Positions 7,780 through 16,247 of a DNA stretch of 28,230 bases are shown piece by piece. Source of the DNA: JBPEXY01 sp052031065 (GTDB lineage: Bacteria; Pseudomonadota; Gammaproteobacteria; Immundisolibacterales; Immundisolibacteraceae); contig JBPEXY010000010.1 of NCBI GenBank assembly GCA_052031065.1, positions 1 to 28,230 on the forward strand, in the 5' to 3' direction. The notes under the pieces were generated by a model. That model worked only from the letters and a program-made list of their open reading frames with translations, had not been told where the DNA came from and did no database searches. The stretch's first letter is position 1. The number at the start of each line of letters is the position of its first letter. The translations under genes were made by a program, and so were the position numbers.

Positions 7780-8910
7780 TCAGATCACTACCAACTCGGC
7801 GTGCAGCGCTCCGGTCTCGCGCAGCGCCTGCAAAATGGCGACCAGATCGTCCGGTGCGGCACCGATGCGGTTTATCGCCCCAACCAGGTCAGCGAGATCG
7901 ATACCCGGTTCAAACAGCAACATGCGCCCACTACCGGCACGCACCTGGATGTCGGATCGCGCCGTCTGCGCTGTTTCACCTTCGGAAAAGGGTCCCGGCT
8001 GACTGACATCGGCCGACTCGGTGATAGTGACCGAAAGGCTACCGTGGCTGATTGCTGCGGTGGTCACCCTGACCTGACGACCGATCACCACGGTACCCGT
8101 GCGGGAATTGACCACTACCTGCGCAGGTGCTTCCGCTGGTTCAAATTCAAGGTTTTCGAGTAATGACACGAAAGTAACCCGGTGCCCCGGGTCTATCGGC
8201 ATGCTAACGGTAACCCGTGCGCCATCTAGCGCTCTGGCAGTACCACTACCGAAAGTATCGTTAATGGTTCGCGACAATCGCTCAGCAGTGGTGAAATCTG
8301 CTTTCCGCAGGCTCAGGGTCAGTGAGGTGCCGTTGGCAAACGGGCTTGCCAACTCACGCTCCACCATGGCTCCGCCAGGAATTCTGGCAACGGTAGGCAC
8401 ACCATTTACGACGCTGGAGCCGTCGCGACCGGAAACACTAAACCCACCGACAATCAGGTTGCCCTGAGCAACGGCATAGACGTTATTGTCGATACCTTTA
8501 AGCGGAGTCATCAGCAGGGTGCCGCCGCGTAGGCTCTTGGCACTGCCCAGAGTCGAGACGGTAATATCGATCTGCTGACCAATACTGGCAAAAGGGGGCA
8601 ATTCAGCGTGCACGGCCACGGTTGCTACGTTCTTGGACTTCGCCTTGGTGCCGGGCGGCAGGGTCACCCCGAGCCGCTGGAGCATATTTTTCAGGCTCTG
8701 TTGGGTAAAGTCCTCGGAATCTCCAGAACCATCGAGGCCGACGACCAGACCATAGCCGATCAGCTGGTTACCACGGATGCCGTCGATAGACGCCAGATCC
8801 TTGATGCGCTCGGCATACACCGATTGCGGCTGCAGCAGAGCTGCCAGCAACACCAGGTTCATCACGGTCTTCAGGTAGTGTGTCCATTTCCACGACGCTA
8901 ACCCGTTCAT
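7780..8910 (-). CDS. flgI: Flagellar P-ring protein FlgI
   Basis: FlgI is secreted to the periplasm by Sec and forms the P ring around the rod in the peptidoglycan layer. FlgA helps its assembly. The mature protein is recognised by ERIKDLASIDGIRGNQLIGY, GLVVGLDGSGD and the closing DLVGAINRIGAAPDDLVAIL. I prefer the ATG at 8910, which gives 376 residues and a 33-residue signal peptide ending QPQSVYA before ERIKD. An upstream in-frame ATG at 8940 has no visible ribosome binding site and would lengthen the n-region by ten residues. The gene follows flgH by about 40 nt. Confidence 0.95.
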   Translation of the reverse strand: MNGLASWKWTHYLKTVMNLVLLAALLQPQSVYAERIKDLASIDGIRGNQLIGYGLVVGLDGSGDSEDFTQQSLKNMLQRLGVTLPPGTKAKSKNVATVAVHAELPPFASIGQQIDITVSTLGSAKSLRGGTLLMTPLKGIDNNVYAVAQGNLIVGGFSVSGRDGSSVVNGVPTVARIPGGAMVERELASPFANGTSLTLSLRKADFTTAERLSRTINDTFGSGTARALDGARVTVSMPIDPGHRVTFVSLLENLEFEPAEAPAQVVVNSRTGTVVIGRQVRVTTAAISHGSLSVTITESADVSQPGPFSEGETAQTARSDIQVRAGSGRMLLFEPGIDLADLVGAINRIGAAPDDLVAILQALRETGALHAELVVI

Positions 8911-8950
8911 CTCGATACCCCGTTGGCGGTAAATAATCATTAATGGTGGG

Positions 8951-9679
8951 TTAAAAAGGCATCAAAGCGCTGATGAAAAACCGCGCGACCCAACCCATTT
9001 TGCTGGCGTCCGCGACCTGGCCCGTGCCGTCGTAGACGATGTGGGCATTGGCCACCCGCGTCGACAGGACCACGTTATCGGGTCCAATATCGGCGGGACG
9101 GACTTCACCCACCAGACCAATCCGCTCATCACCCTGATTGAGAGTCATGATTTTTTCACCACGCACCACCAGGTTGCCGTTAGCCAGCACCTGGGTAACC
9201 ACAGCAGTCAGGTCACCCGACAGTGAGTTGCTCTGATCAGCATCTGCCTCGCCTTTGAAATTGCTGTCCGAACTGAGATCAAAACCGAGATTGTTGTTAC
9301 GGTTACTCGCCAACGGCACCAGTCCAGGCACATTGAACTCGGGCGTTGTGCCCAGCAATGTCGGATTGGTCACCGTCGACTGGTTGTTTTTCTTCACTTC
9401 ACTGTTGGCATCCTTCTTCGCCGACGTCTTCTCCACCAGCTTGATGGTCACCACATCACCGACCTGACGGGCACGCAGATCCTCAAACAGGACCATGTTC
9501 CGGCTGGCGGAATAAATAGATCCGGTTGCCGGACCCTGACTGGACTCAACCAGGGGCTGGGGCTGATAGGCTGGCAGCTCACGGAACTGGTGGTAGGAAC
9601 TACAGCCGCTGATCAACACCACGGCCAGTAGTAGCGACCACGGGTACCCCTTCTGGTGAACAGGTGATTTAATCGTCAT
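8951..9679 (-). CDS. flgH: Flagellar L-ring lipoprotein FlgH
   Basis: FlgH forms the outer-membrane L ring. The 242-residue product has a lipoprotein signal peptide with the lipobox LISGC and the lipidated Cys at position 26. Family motifs follow: SIYSASRNMVLFEDLRARQVGDVVTIKLVE and, near the end, LVVRGEKIMTLNQGDERIGL then VRPADIGPDNVVLSTRVANA. The length is usual for the family (about 230). The ATG lies 2 nt after the flgG stop and there is no clear ribosome binding site, so translation is probably coupled to flgG. Confidence 0.96.
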   Translation of the reverse strand: MTIKSPVHQKGYPWSLLLAVVLISGCSSYHQFRELPAYQPQPLVESSQGPATGSIYSASRNMVLFEDLRARQVGDVVTIKLVEKTSAKKDANSEVKKNNQSTVTNPTLLGTTPEFNVPGLVPLASNRNNNLGFDLSSDSNFKGEADADQSNSLSGDLTAVVTQVLANGNLVVRGEKIMTLNQGDERIGLVGEVRPADIGPDNVVLSTRVANAHIVYDGTGQVADASKMGWVARFFISALMPF

Positions 9680-9681
9680 GA

Positions 9682-10467
9682 TCAGACGTTGTTGTTAAGA
9701 AAACGGAGCATCTCGTCAACGGTCGAGATCGCTTTGGAGTTCGACTCGAAAGCGCGCTGGGTCTCGATCATATTGACCAGTTCCTCGGCAACGTTGACGT
9801 TGGAAGCCTCCAACGCACCCTGCACCAGACTGCCAACACCATCTTCTCCAGGCGTGCCGACGGTCGGGGTACCACTGCTGGCTGTTTCGACAAACAGATT
9901 TTCACCGACCGGTTGCAACCCGGCGGGGTTAATAAAATCGGCCAGCGTAATGTCGCCAACCGTGGTCGGGGTGGTTGAGCCGGGAACCGTTGCTGTCACC
10001 GTGCCGTCGGCACCAATCGTCACACTCTGGGCATCGGTGGGAAGAGTAATGGATGGCTCAAGCTCGTAGCCACTGGCGGTAACCAGATTACCGTCCGCAT
10101 CGATCATTAATGAGCCGTCGCGGGTATACGCCGTTGTGCCATCTGGACGCAGCACCTGCAGAAACCCGCGGCCATTAACCGCCACATCAAGGGCGTTATC
10201 AGTCTGCAACGTATTGCCCTGCTGAAAGATTTTCTGGGTGGCAACGGTACGGACCCCAGTTCCCAACATTAACCCGGAGGGCAGCTCGCTATCCTGGGAA
10301 CTTGATGCCCCCGGTTGACGCACTGTCTGGTAAATCAGATCCTCAAACACCGCACGGCTGCGTTTGAATCCGGTGGTATTAACATTAGCAAGATTATTGG
10401 AAATCACACTGATGCGATGCTGCTGTGCATCAAGGCCAGTTTTAGCGACCCACATGGCTGGATTCAT
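9682..10467 (-). CDS. flgG: Distal rod protein FlgG
   Basis: FlgG is the distal rod subunit. The 261-residue product shows the N-terminal rod motif SVISNNLANVNTTGFKRSRA (about 21-40), the segment FEDLIYQTVRQPGASS that distinguishes FlgG from other rod proteins, and the C-terminal QGALEASNVNVAEELVNMIE plus QRAFESNSKAI. It matches the E. coli length almost exactly. The ATG at 10467 has AAGGAG at 7 nt. A gap of about 100 nt separates it from flgF, longer than other gaps in this operon. I see no sigma-54 or FliA promoter in it. Confidence 0.97.
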   Translation of the reverse strand: MNPAMWVAKTGLDAQQHRISVISNNLANVNTTGFKRSRAVFEDLIYQTVRQPGASSSQDSELPSGLMLGTGVRTVATQKIFQQGNTLQTDNALDVAVNGRGFLQVLRPDGTTAYTRDGSLMIDADGNLVTASGYELEPSITLPTDAQSVTIGADGTVTATVPGSTTPTTVGDITLADFINPAGLQPVGENLFVETASSGTPTVGTPGEDGVGSLVQGALEASNVNVAEELVNMIETQRAFESNSKAISTVDEMLRFLNNNV

Positions 10468-10566
10468 TGATGGCTCCTTATATTCCTGGTGAAGCGTTCT
10501 GCTGTTTGTGGATCAGGCCCGTACTCAAATGGCATGGTCCGGTTTAATTTTGTTCAGCTGACAGGT

Positions 10567-11301
10567 CTATTCACTTAGCAGTTGCTGGGCTTGTTCAGCA
10601 TTTTCATCGGCACTGCGCATCATCCTGACCTGGGTTTCGTAATGACGGGAAAGTTCGACCATTTCGATTAACGCCTGCACCGCGTTGACATTGGAGGATT
10701 CCAGCGCACCGGGAACCACCCGGATCGAAGCATCAAGCGGCGCCGCTCCCTCCTGCAGACGAAACAACCCGTCGGTACCTTTGCTGAGCTGCTGCAGGTC
10801 GGGCTGCACCAGGCGCAGCCGGTCGATTACCACCAGCTCTTCGGCGGCGGCACCCAATGGCCGGACAGAGATGGTTCCATCTTTGCCGATATCGACCTTA
10901 TCGAATGGAGGTAACGCCACCGGGCCACCGTTACCCATCACCTGGTGACCGGCGCCGTTAACCAGGAAACCGTTGGCATCGAGATGCAGATCGCCGGCAC
11001 GGGTATAGGCCTCGTCTCCCTGAGGAGAGAGCACAGCAAGAAACCCATCGCCGTTGATGGCAACATCGAGATCCCTGCCGGTAGTGATCAAACCGCCATG
11101 GCTGAAATCGCTCCTTGAGGACTCCAGCACAGAATAGGTTCGGGTCACCGGTGCCTGCCCTTCCACGGCGACGGCACGAAAATGGTCGAGATCAGCACGA
11201 AAGCCGGTGGTATTGACGTTGGCAAGGTTGTTATTAGTCGCCTGCAGCGAACGCATCGCCTGCTGGGCACCACTCATGGCGATGTAAAGCATCCGGTCCA
11301 T
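10567..11301 (-). CDS. flgF: Proximal rod protein FlgF
   Basis: FlgF is a proximal rod subunit exported by the flagellar type III system. The 244-residue product begins MDRMLYIAMSGAQQAM, a typical FlgF start, followed by ATNNNLANVNTTGFRADLDHF. It ends with PGALESSNVNAVQALIEMVE and a coiled coil (LSRHYETQVRMMRSADE). The central DLDVAINGDGFLAVLSPQGDEAYTR motif is shared by the FlgE/F/G group. It lies between flgE (43 nt upstream) and flgG. Confidence 0.96.
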   Translation of the reverse strand: MDRMLYIAMSGAQQAMRSLQATNNNLANVNTTGFRADLDHFRAVAVEGQAPVTRTYSVLESSRSDFSHGGLITTGRDLDVAINGDGFLAVLSPQGDEAYTRAGDLHLDANGFLVNGAGHQVMGNGGPVALPPFDKVDIGKDGTISVRPLGAAAEELVVIDRLRLVQPDLQQLSKGTDGLFRLQEGAAPLDASIRVVPGALESSNVNAVQALIEMVELSRHYETQVRMMRSADENAEQAQQLLSE

Positions 11302-11344
11302 ACCGCTATCTCCGTGAATTCACTACCCGAATCCGCATGGCCGA

Positions 11345-12550
11345 CTAACGAATATTGATAATCGTCTGGGTAAGCGAATCAGTGGTTTCGATGGTCTTGG
11401 CATTGGCCTGAAAATTACGTTGTGCGGTGATCAGGTTGACCAGCATCTCAGTAACATCAACGTTAGAGGATTCCAGTGCTCCAGACTGCAACAGGCCAAG
11501 GCTCGCCGTTCCCGCTGCTCCGATCAACGGTGCTCCCGAATCCTGGGTCTCGATCCAGCTACCAAATCCGCCCTCAGCAAGCCCCTGCAGGTTTGAAAAA
11601 TTTGCCAGGGCAACCTGTCCCTGGGCACTGCTTTGACCATTGGAATAACGGGCCAGTACCACGCCATCACTGCCGACACTGACATCCACCAATCGACCGG
11701 TGGTAAAGCCGTCGCTCTGCAGAGTATTAATGCTGAAGGGTGAGCCAAACTGGGTGGTTTGATTGAGATCGAGAACCACGTTCTGCGTGGCTGCACCACC
11801 TCCCGGCGTTAAGGAAAAGCTGAATTGACCGGAAGCCGGTGTGGTCAGGGCCCCTCCTGTACTAAACGCCATGGGGTTGTTGGTACTGACCGCCGCACCA
11901 TCCAGGGCAACATGCAGATTCCAGGCGTTACTGGCGGTCTTGGTAAAGAAGGTGCTGACCACATGTTCGACGCCAAGACTGTCGTAAATCGTCGCGCTGG
12001 CAGTGGAGTTATAGGTGGTGACATCGGTAATGTTGAACGCGCTGGCGATAATCGCATCGCCCGCATCCAGATTGGCACCCATGTTCACCTGACCGGTCGC
12101 CTGGGGTGCACTATCGGCCGTGGAGATGGTCAGATCACCGAGATTACTGCTTATGCCACCACTCGGGTCGGGTTGAAATGCCTGGACCCGGTGGCCCGCC
12201 GCATTAACAACGAAACCGTCTTTATCTACGATCAGTGAGCCGTTGCGCGAATAGTTGAGCGCACCGGCGTCGCTCATGATCAGGAAGCCATTGCCTTCGA
12301 TAGCAATATCCAGGTTGTTGCCGGTGGTTTCAACGTTACCCTGGGCAAAACTTCGACTGACCGCCGCCAGTTCTGCACCGCGTCCCTGCACCACACCTTC
12401 AGCTGAGGTCTGCGCCGCGCCGACCAGACTGGCAAACTCCGCGCGACTCACTTTGTAGCCCGTAGTGCTCAGGTTGGCGAGGTTATTGCTGATCACATCC
12501 AGGTCGGCGGTGGCCGAATTGATACCACTGAGAGCGACTTTGAATGACAT
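11345..12550 (-). CDS. flgE: Flagellar hook protein FlgE
   Basis: FlgE polymerises into the hook. I place the start at the ATG at 12550 (MSFKVALSGINSATADLDV), which has AAGGAG at 8 nt and gives 401 residues, the usual length. An in-frame extension to 12592 adds 14 residues not seen in the family. The N-terminal motif VISNNLANLSTTGYKVSRAEF and the C-terminal LESSNVDVTEMLVNLITAQRNFQANAKT are diagnostic. The middle (about 85-330) is the surface D1/D2 beta domain, rich in Ala, Ser and Thr. It follows flgD, whose product scaffolds hook growth. Confidence 0.97.
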   Translation of the reverse strand: MSFKVALSGINSATADLDVISNNLANLSTTGYKVSRAEFASLVGAAQTSAEGVVQGRGAELAAVSRSFAQGNVETTGNNLDIAIEGNGFLIMSDAGALNYSRNGSLIVDKDGFVVNAAGHRVQAFQPDPSGGISSNLGDLTISTADSAPQATGQVNMGANLDAGDAIIASAFNITDVTTYNSTASATIYDSLGVEHVVSTFFTKTASNAWNLHVALDGAAVSTNNPMAFSTGGALTTPASGQFSFSLTPGGGAATQNVVLDLNQTTQFGSPFSINTLQSDGFTTGRLVDVSVGSDGVVLARYSNGQSSAQGQVALANFSNLQGLAEGGFGSWIETQDSGAPLIGAAGTASLGLLQSGALESSNVDVTEMLVNLITAQRNFQANAKTIETTDSLTQTIINIR

Positions 12551-12629
12551 AACATGGACTCCTTGAATTAAAACGCGGAGAAACAGAACCAATTAAAAAC
12601 GGTATGAGATGAACCCACTAACCACCTGT

Positions 12630-13304
12630 TCATGACACTTCCAGAACCTCACTGAGGCCTACAGGGGATAACTGCTGGGTTTGTATATTCAGTTTGCCGT
12701 CAGCACCGATGGCAACACTGACCACCTGGTCCCTGAGATAAAGCTCCGGCGTCGGTTCATCGACCTCGGCAACCTCCGGCACGAGCTGGTATTTACCTGC
12801 CGACAGCGGGTTGCCGAGATGGTCCAGTCCATCCCAGGTAAATTCATTCAAACCTGTATGACGCGGACCAAGATCCAGCGTGCGCACCACTTGTCCGGTT
12901 TCGTCCTGAACCTGTAATTGCAGGCCGTTGGTCTGATTGGCCAGATCGATCTGGCCGCTGACCGGTTGCAACTGGTTAGTCGCGACTATTTCAGCGCTAT
13001 TGATCAGCACATGCTTGCCGACCATGCTGGTCGCCTGCAGTAGCTGCGCCGACTGCAAACTGGAAACAGCGTCTGTCAGAGAGCGCTCCATCGACTGAAT
13101 TCCGGAAACGGAACTAAACTGAGCCAACTGCTCAAGAAATTGCGAGGAATCCTGCGGCTTGGTGGGATCCTGATATTTCAATTGGGTGGTCATCAACTCC
13201 AGAAAAGTTGACATACCAAGACTATCCTCCGCTTTAGCAGAGTCAGTGGTTGAAGAGGTGGTGGGCGCCCTGTTCTGGGATGCCCCTGTTGTAGGATCAA
13301 TCAT
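12630..13304 (-). CDS. flgD: Hook cap / scaffold protein FlgD
   Basis: FlgD caps the growing hook and is discarded when FlgK replaces it. The 224-residue product has a disordered Ser/Thr-rich N-terminus, then the core FlgD motif MSTFLELMTTQLKYQDPTKP (about 32-51) and QFLEQLAQFSSVSGIQSME. The C-terminal half contains the FlgD-type Ig/tudor beta fold (TGLNEFTWDGLDHLGNPLSAGKYQL). The ATG at 13304 lies 2 nt after the flgC stop, which suggests coupling. Confidence 0.95.
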   Translation of the reverse strand: MIDPTTGASQNRAPTTSSTTDSAKAEDSLGMSTFLELMTTQLKYQDPTKPQDSSQFLEQLAQFSSVSGIQSMERSLTDAVSSLQSAQLLQATSMVGKHVLINSAEIVATNQLQPVSGQIDLANQTNGLQLQVQDETGQVVRTLDLGPRHTGLNEFTWDGLDHLGNPLSAGKYQLVPEVAEVDEPTPELYLRDQVVSVAIGADGKLNIQTQQLSPVGLSEVLEVS

Positions 13305-13306
13305 AA

Positions 13307-13756
13307 TTACCGACCTATCTGCAGGGTACGCAGCATCAACTGCCGACTGCTGTTCATAATCTCGACGTTACTCTGGTAACTTCGTGATGCTGCCATCATG
13401 TTGGCCATTTCCGTGACCATGTTGACGTTGGACATTTCCACGTAACCCGCCTCGTTGGCGTGGGGGTGGCCAGGGTCATAACGTAGTGGTAGCGGTCGTT
13501 GATCGGCCACGACCCCCGCTACCCTGACACCGGCCGCGGCTGTATTACGCCCGCCACTATCACCAGGTACTCTCGGCTCGGTGACTCCGCGGGTGTTTTC
13601 AAGCACGGCGCTAAACAGAGGCTGTTTGGCTCGGTAAGCCTCACCACTCTCACTACTGGTACTGTTGGCATTGGCAAGGTTGCTGGCAATCAGATTCAAC
13701 CGCAGGTTCTGCGCGGCCATACCACTGCCGGCAATATCGAAGATATTGGCCATCAT
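13307..13756 (-). CDS. flgC: Proximal rod protein FlgC
   Basis: FlgC is a proximal rod subunit. The 149-residue product has DIAGSGMAAQNLRLNLIASNLANANST, the rod N-terminus. It ends with HANEAGYVEMSNVNMVTEMANMMAASRSYQ, the family's most conserved part. The start is one of two adjacent ATG codons (13756 or 13753) that overlap the flgB TGA. This ATGATG/TGA arrangement indicates translational coupling. Length is slightly above the E. coli protein (134), due to extra residues in the central loop. Confidence 0.96.
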   Translation of the reverse strand: MMANIFDIAGSGMAAQNLRLNLIASNLANANSTSSESGEAYRAKQPLFSAVLENTRGVTEPRVPGDSGGRNTAAAGVRVAGVVADQRPLPLRYDPGHPHANEAGYVEMSNVNMVTEMANMMAASRSYQSNVEIMNSSRQLMLRTLQIGR

Positions 13757-14163
13757 TCACCCCGTATCGCCGTGAGCAGAGATTTGGCTCGACCATCGGT
13801 AAAGCGTACGGCTGCCTGATAGCGCACCGAATTCTCCGCATAAGCGGCCTGTTCAATATCATTCTCAACGGTGTTGCCATCGAGACTGTTTTGCAGTGGC
13901 ACCCGGTAAAGCAGTGGAAAATTTTGCGAACGAACGGAAGGCGTAGACATGTGGCGCTGGTTACCATCGGCCACCGATGAACGTGGCTGCAAAGCTACCG
14001 TGCCGGTAGAGACGGTTTTTAGAGCGGTACGGAAATCGATATCGCGTGCCTTAAAACCGGGGGTATCGCTGTTGGCAATATTGTTGGCTAGCAGCTGATT
14101 ACGCCGCTCATACACCAGCAGGGCCTGGGCCGGTAATCCGAGGAAGCTTGCACCACTACTCAT
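13753..14163 (-). CDS. flgB: Proximal rod protein FlgB
   Basis: FlgB is the first rod protein, joining the MS ring and export gate to the rod. The 136-residue product has the motif ALLVYERRNQLLANNIANSDTPGFKARDIDF (about 14-44) and a C-terminal helical part with DIEQAAYAENSVRYQAAV. The ATG at 14163 is preferred to the adjacent TTG at 14166; GGAG lies 8 nt upstream. It is the first gene of flgBCDEFGHIJ and lies about 25 nt below the predicted sigma-54 transcription start. Confidence 0.96.
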   Translation of the reverse strand: MSSGASFLGLPAQALLVYERRNQLLANNIANSDTPGFKARDIDFRTALKTVSTGTVALQPRSSVADGNQRHMSTPSVRSQNFPLLYRVPLQNSLDGNTVENDIEQAAYAENSVRYQAAVRFTDGRAKSLLTAIRGE

Positions 14164-14196
14164 CAAATGATCTCCATGCTGTTTGCATGAAGATAG

Positions 14197-14212
14197 AGCA
14201 ATGACTGTGCCA
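14197..14212 (-). promoter_or_regulatory. Sigma-54 promoter of flgB operon
   Basis: On the - strand the sequence is TGGCAC-AGTCA-TTGCT, an exact match to the RpoN -24/-12 consensus with correct spacing. The predicted start is near 14186, giving a leader of about 25 nt before flgB. In gammaproteobacteria such promoters are activated by FlrC/FleR-type enhancer-binding proteins; the activator itself is not in this window. Confidence 0.92.
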
Positions 14213-14253
14213 GGAAATCCTGGAACGTGTTTCCAGGGTCAATGCCGGGACCC
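14210..14253. promoter_or_regulatory. Inverted-repeat cluster abutting the flgB promoter
   Basis: Three dyads follow each other. CCAGGA-AA-TCCTGG is at 14210-14223, CCTGGAA-CGTGT-TTCCAGG at 14219-14237, and GGGTC-N8-GACCC at 14236-14253. They share half-sites, and the first includes the TGG of the -24 element. This looks like an operator, but the binding protein is unknown and the closeness to the promoter is unusual for an enhancer site. Confidence 0.45.
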
Positions 14254-14438
14254 CTGTTCAGGAACGAACCAGAGCCGATCAAACAGAGAGGCGACAAACT
14301 AAGCTACTGTTTCTAAAATATTTGTTGACGCTCCTGGTCCGCCATTTCTGTTTCACTGAAACGACTGCACAGACTAAACATTTTTCAGGCGTGCTGTATT
14401 GACCTTCCCGTGGTTTTTAACCAGGACAACCTACAGAA

Positions 14439-14497
14439 CGGCAAAAGCGGCAACTGCCTCCTTCGTCGGGACGGAAACAGATTGCCGCTTATTGCCG
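14439..14497 (-). terminator. Long imperfect hairpin after mcp
   Basis: A 15-bp stem with one bulged base is formed by 14439-14453 (CGGCAAAAGCGGCAA) and 14482-14497 (TTGCCGCTTATTGCCG), with a 28-nt loop. It lies about 50 nt downstream of the mcp stop and upstream of the flgB regulatory region. The T run after it is poor, so termination strength is uncertain. It may act as a transcript-end stabiliser. Confidence 0.45.
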
Positions 14498-14544
14498 GCA
14501 TCTACGAATGTAGCTCCGCCAATCAGATGTGGCGGGAGACCAGA

Positions 14545-16206
14545 CTAAACCCTGAACGCGCTGACCGAAGACCCCAGCTCCTGACCCAGTCTGGCAACCT
14601 GCTCGGATACTTCGGCATTGCGCCTGCTGCCTTCGGCAGAGTCATGCCCCAGGTCACGAATCTGCTCAATGCTGTGGGTCAGCTCCTGGGATACCGCACT
14701 TTGCTCCTCGGCAGCGGCGGCAATGTTGTGATTCATCTCGGCGATACGGGCGACCACCATCGATAGCGTCTCCAGTGATTTTCCAGCCTCTTCAGCCTGA
14801 CCGACGGTGTCTTTTGCCTGGGCACGTCCGCGCTCCATCACTTCAACCGCATTACGACTGCCTTCCTGGAGTCGCTCAATCATGCCCTGAATTTCCGCAG
14901 TGGAACTCTGGGTACGGGAAGCCAGGGTGCGTACTTCATCGGCAACCACTGCAAACCCGCGGCCCTGCTCACCGGCGCGCGCTGCTTCGATCGCAGCATT
15001 CAGCGCCAGTAAATTGGTCTGTTCGGCAATATCGCGAATGACATCAAGTACACCGCCGATATTGTCACTGTCACCGGCGAGCTGGCGAATCACCTCTGAG
15101 GCGGTCTCCACTTCGCTGGCAAGACTACCAATCGATTGCACCACACCGTTGACAACCTCCTGGCCACGACTGGTTTCCTGGTCACCCTGCTGAGCCGCTT
15201 CGGCAGCAGCGGCTGCGTTACGTGCCACCTCCTGGACAGTCAGCGACATCTCACCGACCGCATGGGCCACCTGATCCGTCTCCTGAACCTGGGTCTGCAC
15301 GTTGGCACTCATCTTTTCGCTGGAAGCACGGGACTCTTCAGCAAACTGATTCAGGCTCACCGCCGCCTCTCCGGTAGAACTGATAGAGCGCTGTAACTGG
15401 TCCATCATTCTGTTAAACGCGTTTGCGGTAAGACCAATTTCATCGTTACAGGATACTGAAACCCTTCTTGTCAGGTCGGCGTCTGCCTCAATCGCCGCCA
15501 TGCTGTCGCGTAGTTGAGCAATTGGTCCAAGTATCGATCGGAATGACCGGAAGGTAAAAAACACTACCAGCGCGATCACCGCAAGAAATAATGCGACAAA
15601 CCCAATTTTGATAGAGGTCTGTAGTTGAGCAATGTCGCTCCGTTCTGCAGCAGCTGCCTCGAGTTGCAACTGAAAAAGTTGGCGCAGATTATGATTCAAG
15701 GGGCTCATCAAAATAGGTAGCGATACCTGTGCTTCACCGAGCCGATAAGCCGCGTCACGACCACCCTCTGCTTTTACCTGGCTGATCAGTTCCGCCAGTT
15801 GACTGTCCGCAGCAACCAGCATCTCATCAGTTGCCCTGATCAGCTCCGCCTCTTCGCTGGCAAGACCAGCAGACTGGAGGTATTCCCGGTAGGGACCCCA
15901 GACGGTAGCTCGGTTACTGACGACATCTTCCAGGCCGGATGCCACTTCCGCAAAGGAAATCATCTCTGCGTAACCGGAGTTGACCAGGTCCATCGCATCA
16001 ACCGCGTACATATCCTGTACGGTCTTGATACGTTCCAGGGTCAGTACCCGGTCATCATACATACGACCGCTGGCGGAATCGGTTTTGGCCAGCGCCCAGA
16101 GCGATGCAGCCACCAGAAACAGTAGCGCAACGCAGGGCAACGCCACCAATGCCAATAGCCGCTGCTTGATAGTCGGCTCAGTAAGTAACTTGCTGCTCTT
16201 CACCAT
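14545..16206 (-). CDS. Methyl-accepting chemotaxis protein
   Basis: A membrane chemoreceptor. From the ATG at 16206 it has 553 residues: TM1 at about 16-38, a helical periplasmic sensor of about 160 residues, TM2 at about 201-220, a HAMP domain at about 222-275, and then the signalling coiled coil. The tip (DIAEQTNLLALNAAIEAARAGEQGRGFAVVADEVRTLA) is the strict MCP hairpin that contacts CheA and CheW/CheV. No C-terminal CheR-tethering pentapeptide is present. The start at 16206 has AAGGAG just upstream. An alternative ATG at 16248 overlaps the cheV stop (TGATG), so coupling is also possible. The ligand cannot be inferred; the sensor resembles a generic four-helix bundle. Confidence 0.93.
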   Translation of the reverse strand: MVKSSKLLTEPTIKQRLLALVALPCVALLFLVAASLWALAKTDSASGRMYDDRVLTLERIKTVQDMYAVDAMDLVNSGYAEMISFAEVASGLEDVVSNRATVWGPYREYLQSAGLASEEAELIRATDEMLVAADSQLAELISQVKAEGGRDAAYRLGEAQVSLPILMSPLNHNLRQLFQLQLEAAAAERSDIAQLQTSIKIGFVALFLAVIALVVFFTFRSFRSILGPIAQLRDSMAAIEADADLTRRVSVSCNDEIGLTANAFNRMMDQLQRSISSTGEAAVSLNQFAEESRASSEKMSANVQTQVQETDQVAHAVGEMSLTVQEVARNAAAAAEAAQQGDQETSRGQEVVNGVVQSIGSLASEVETASEVIRQLAGDSDNIGGVLDVIRDIAEQTNLLALNAAIEAARAGEQGRGFAVVADEVRTLASRTQSSTAEIQGMIERLQEGSRNAVEVMERGRAQAKDTVGQAEEAGKSLETLSMVVARIAEMNHNIAAAAEEQSAVSQELTHSIEQIRDLGHDSAEGSRRNAEVSEQVARLGQELGSSVSAFRV

Positions 16207-16247
16207 TCTCTCCTTCGGATTAGTTCCCGGATTGTTGCCGTTGGTCA

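Noticed and set aside
12551..12592. N-terminal extension of flgE
   Set aside because: Adds 14 residues absent from the family and lacks the strong AAGGAG site that precedes the ATG at 12550.
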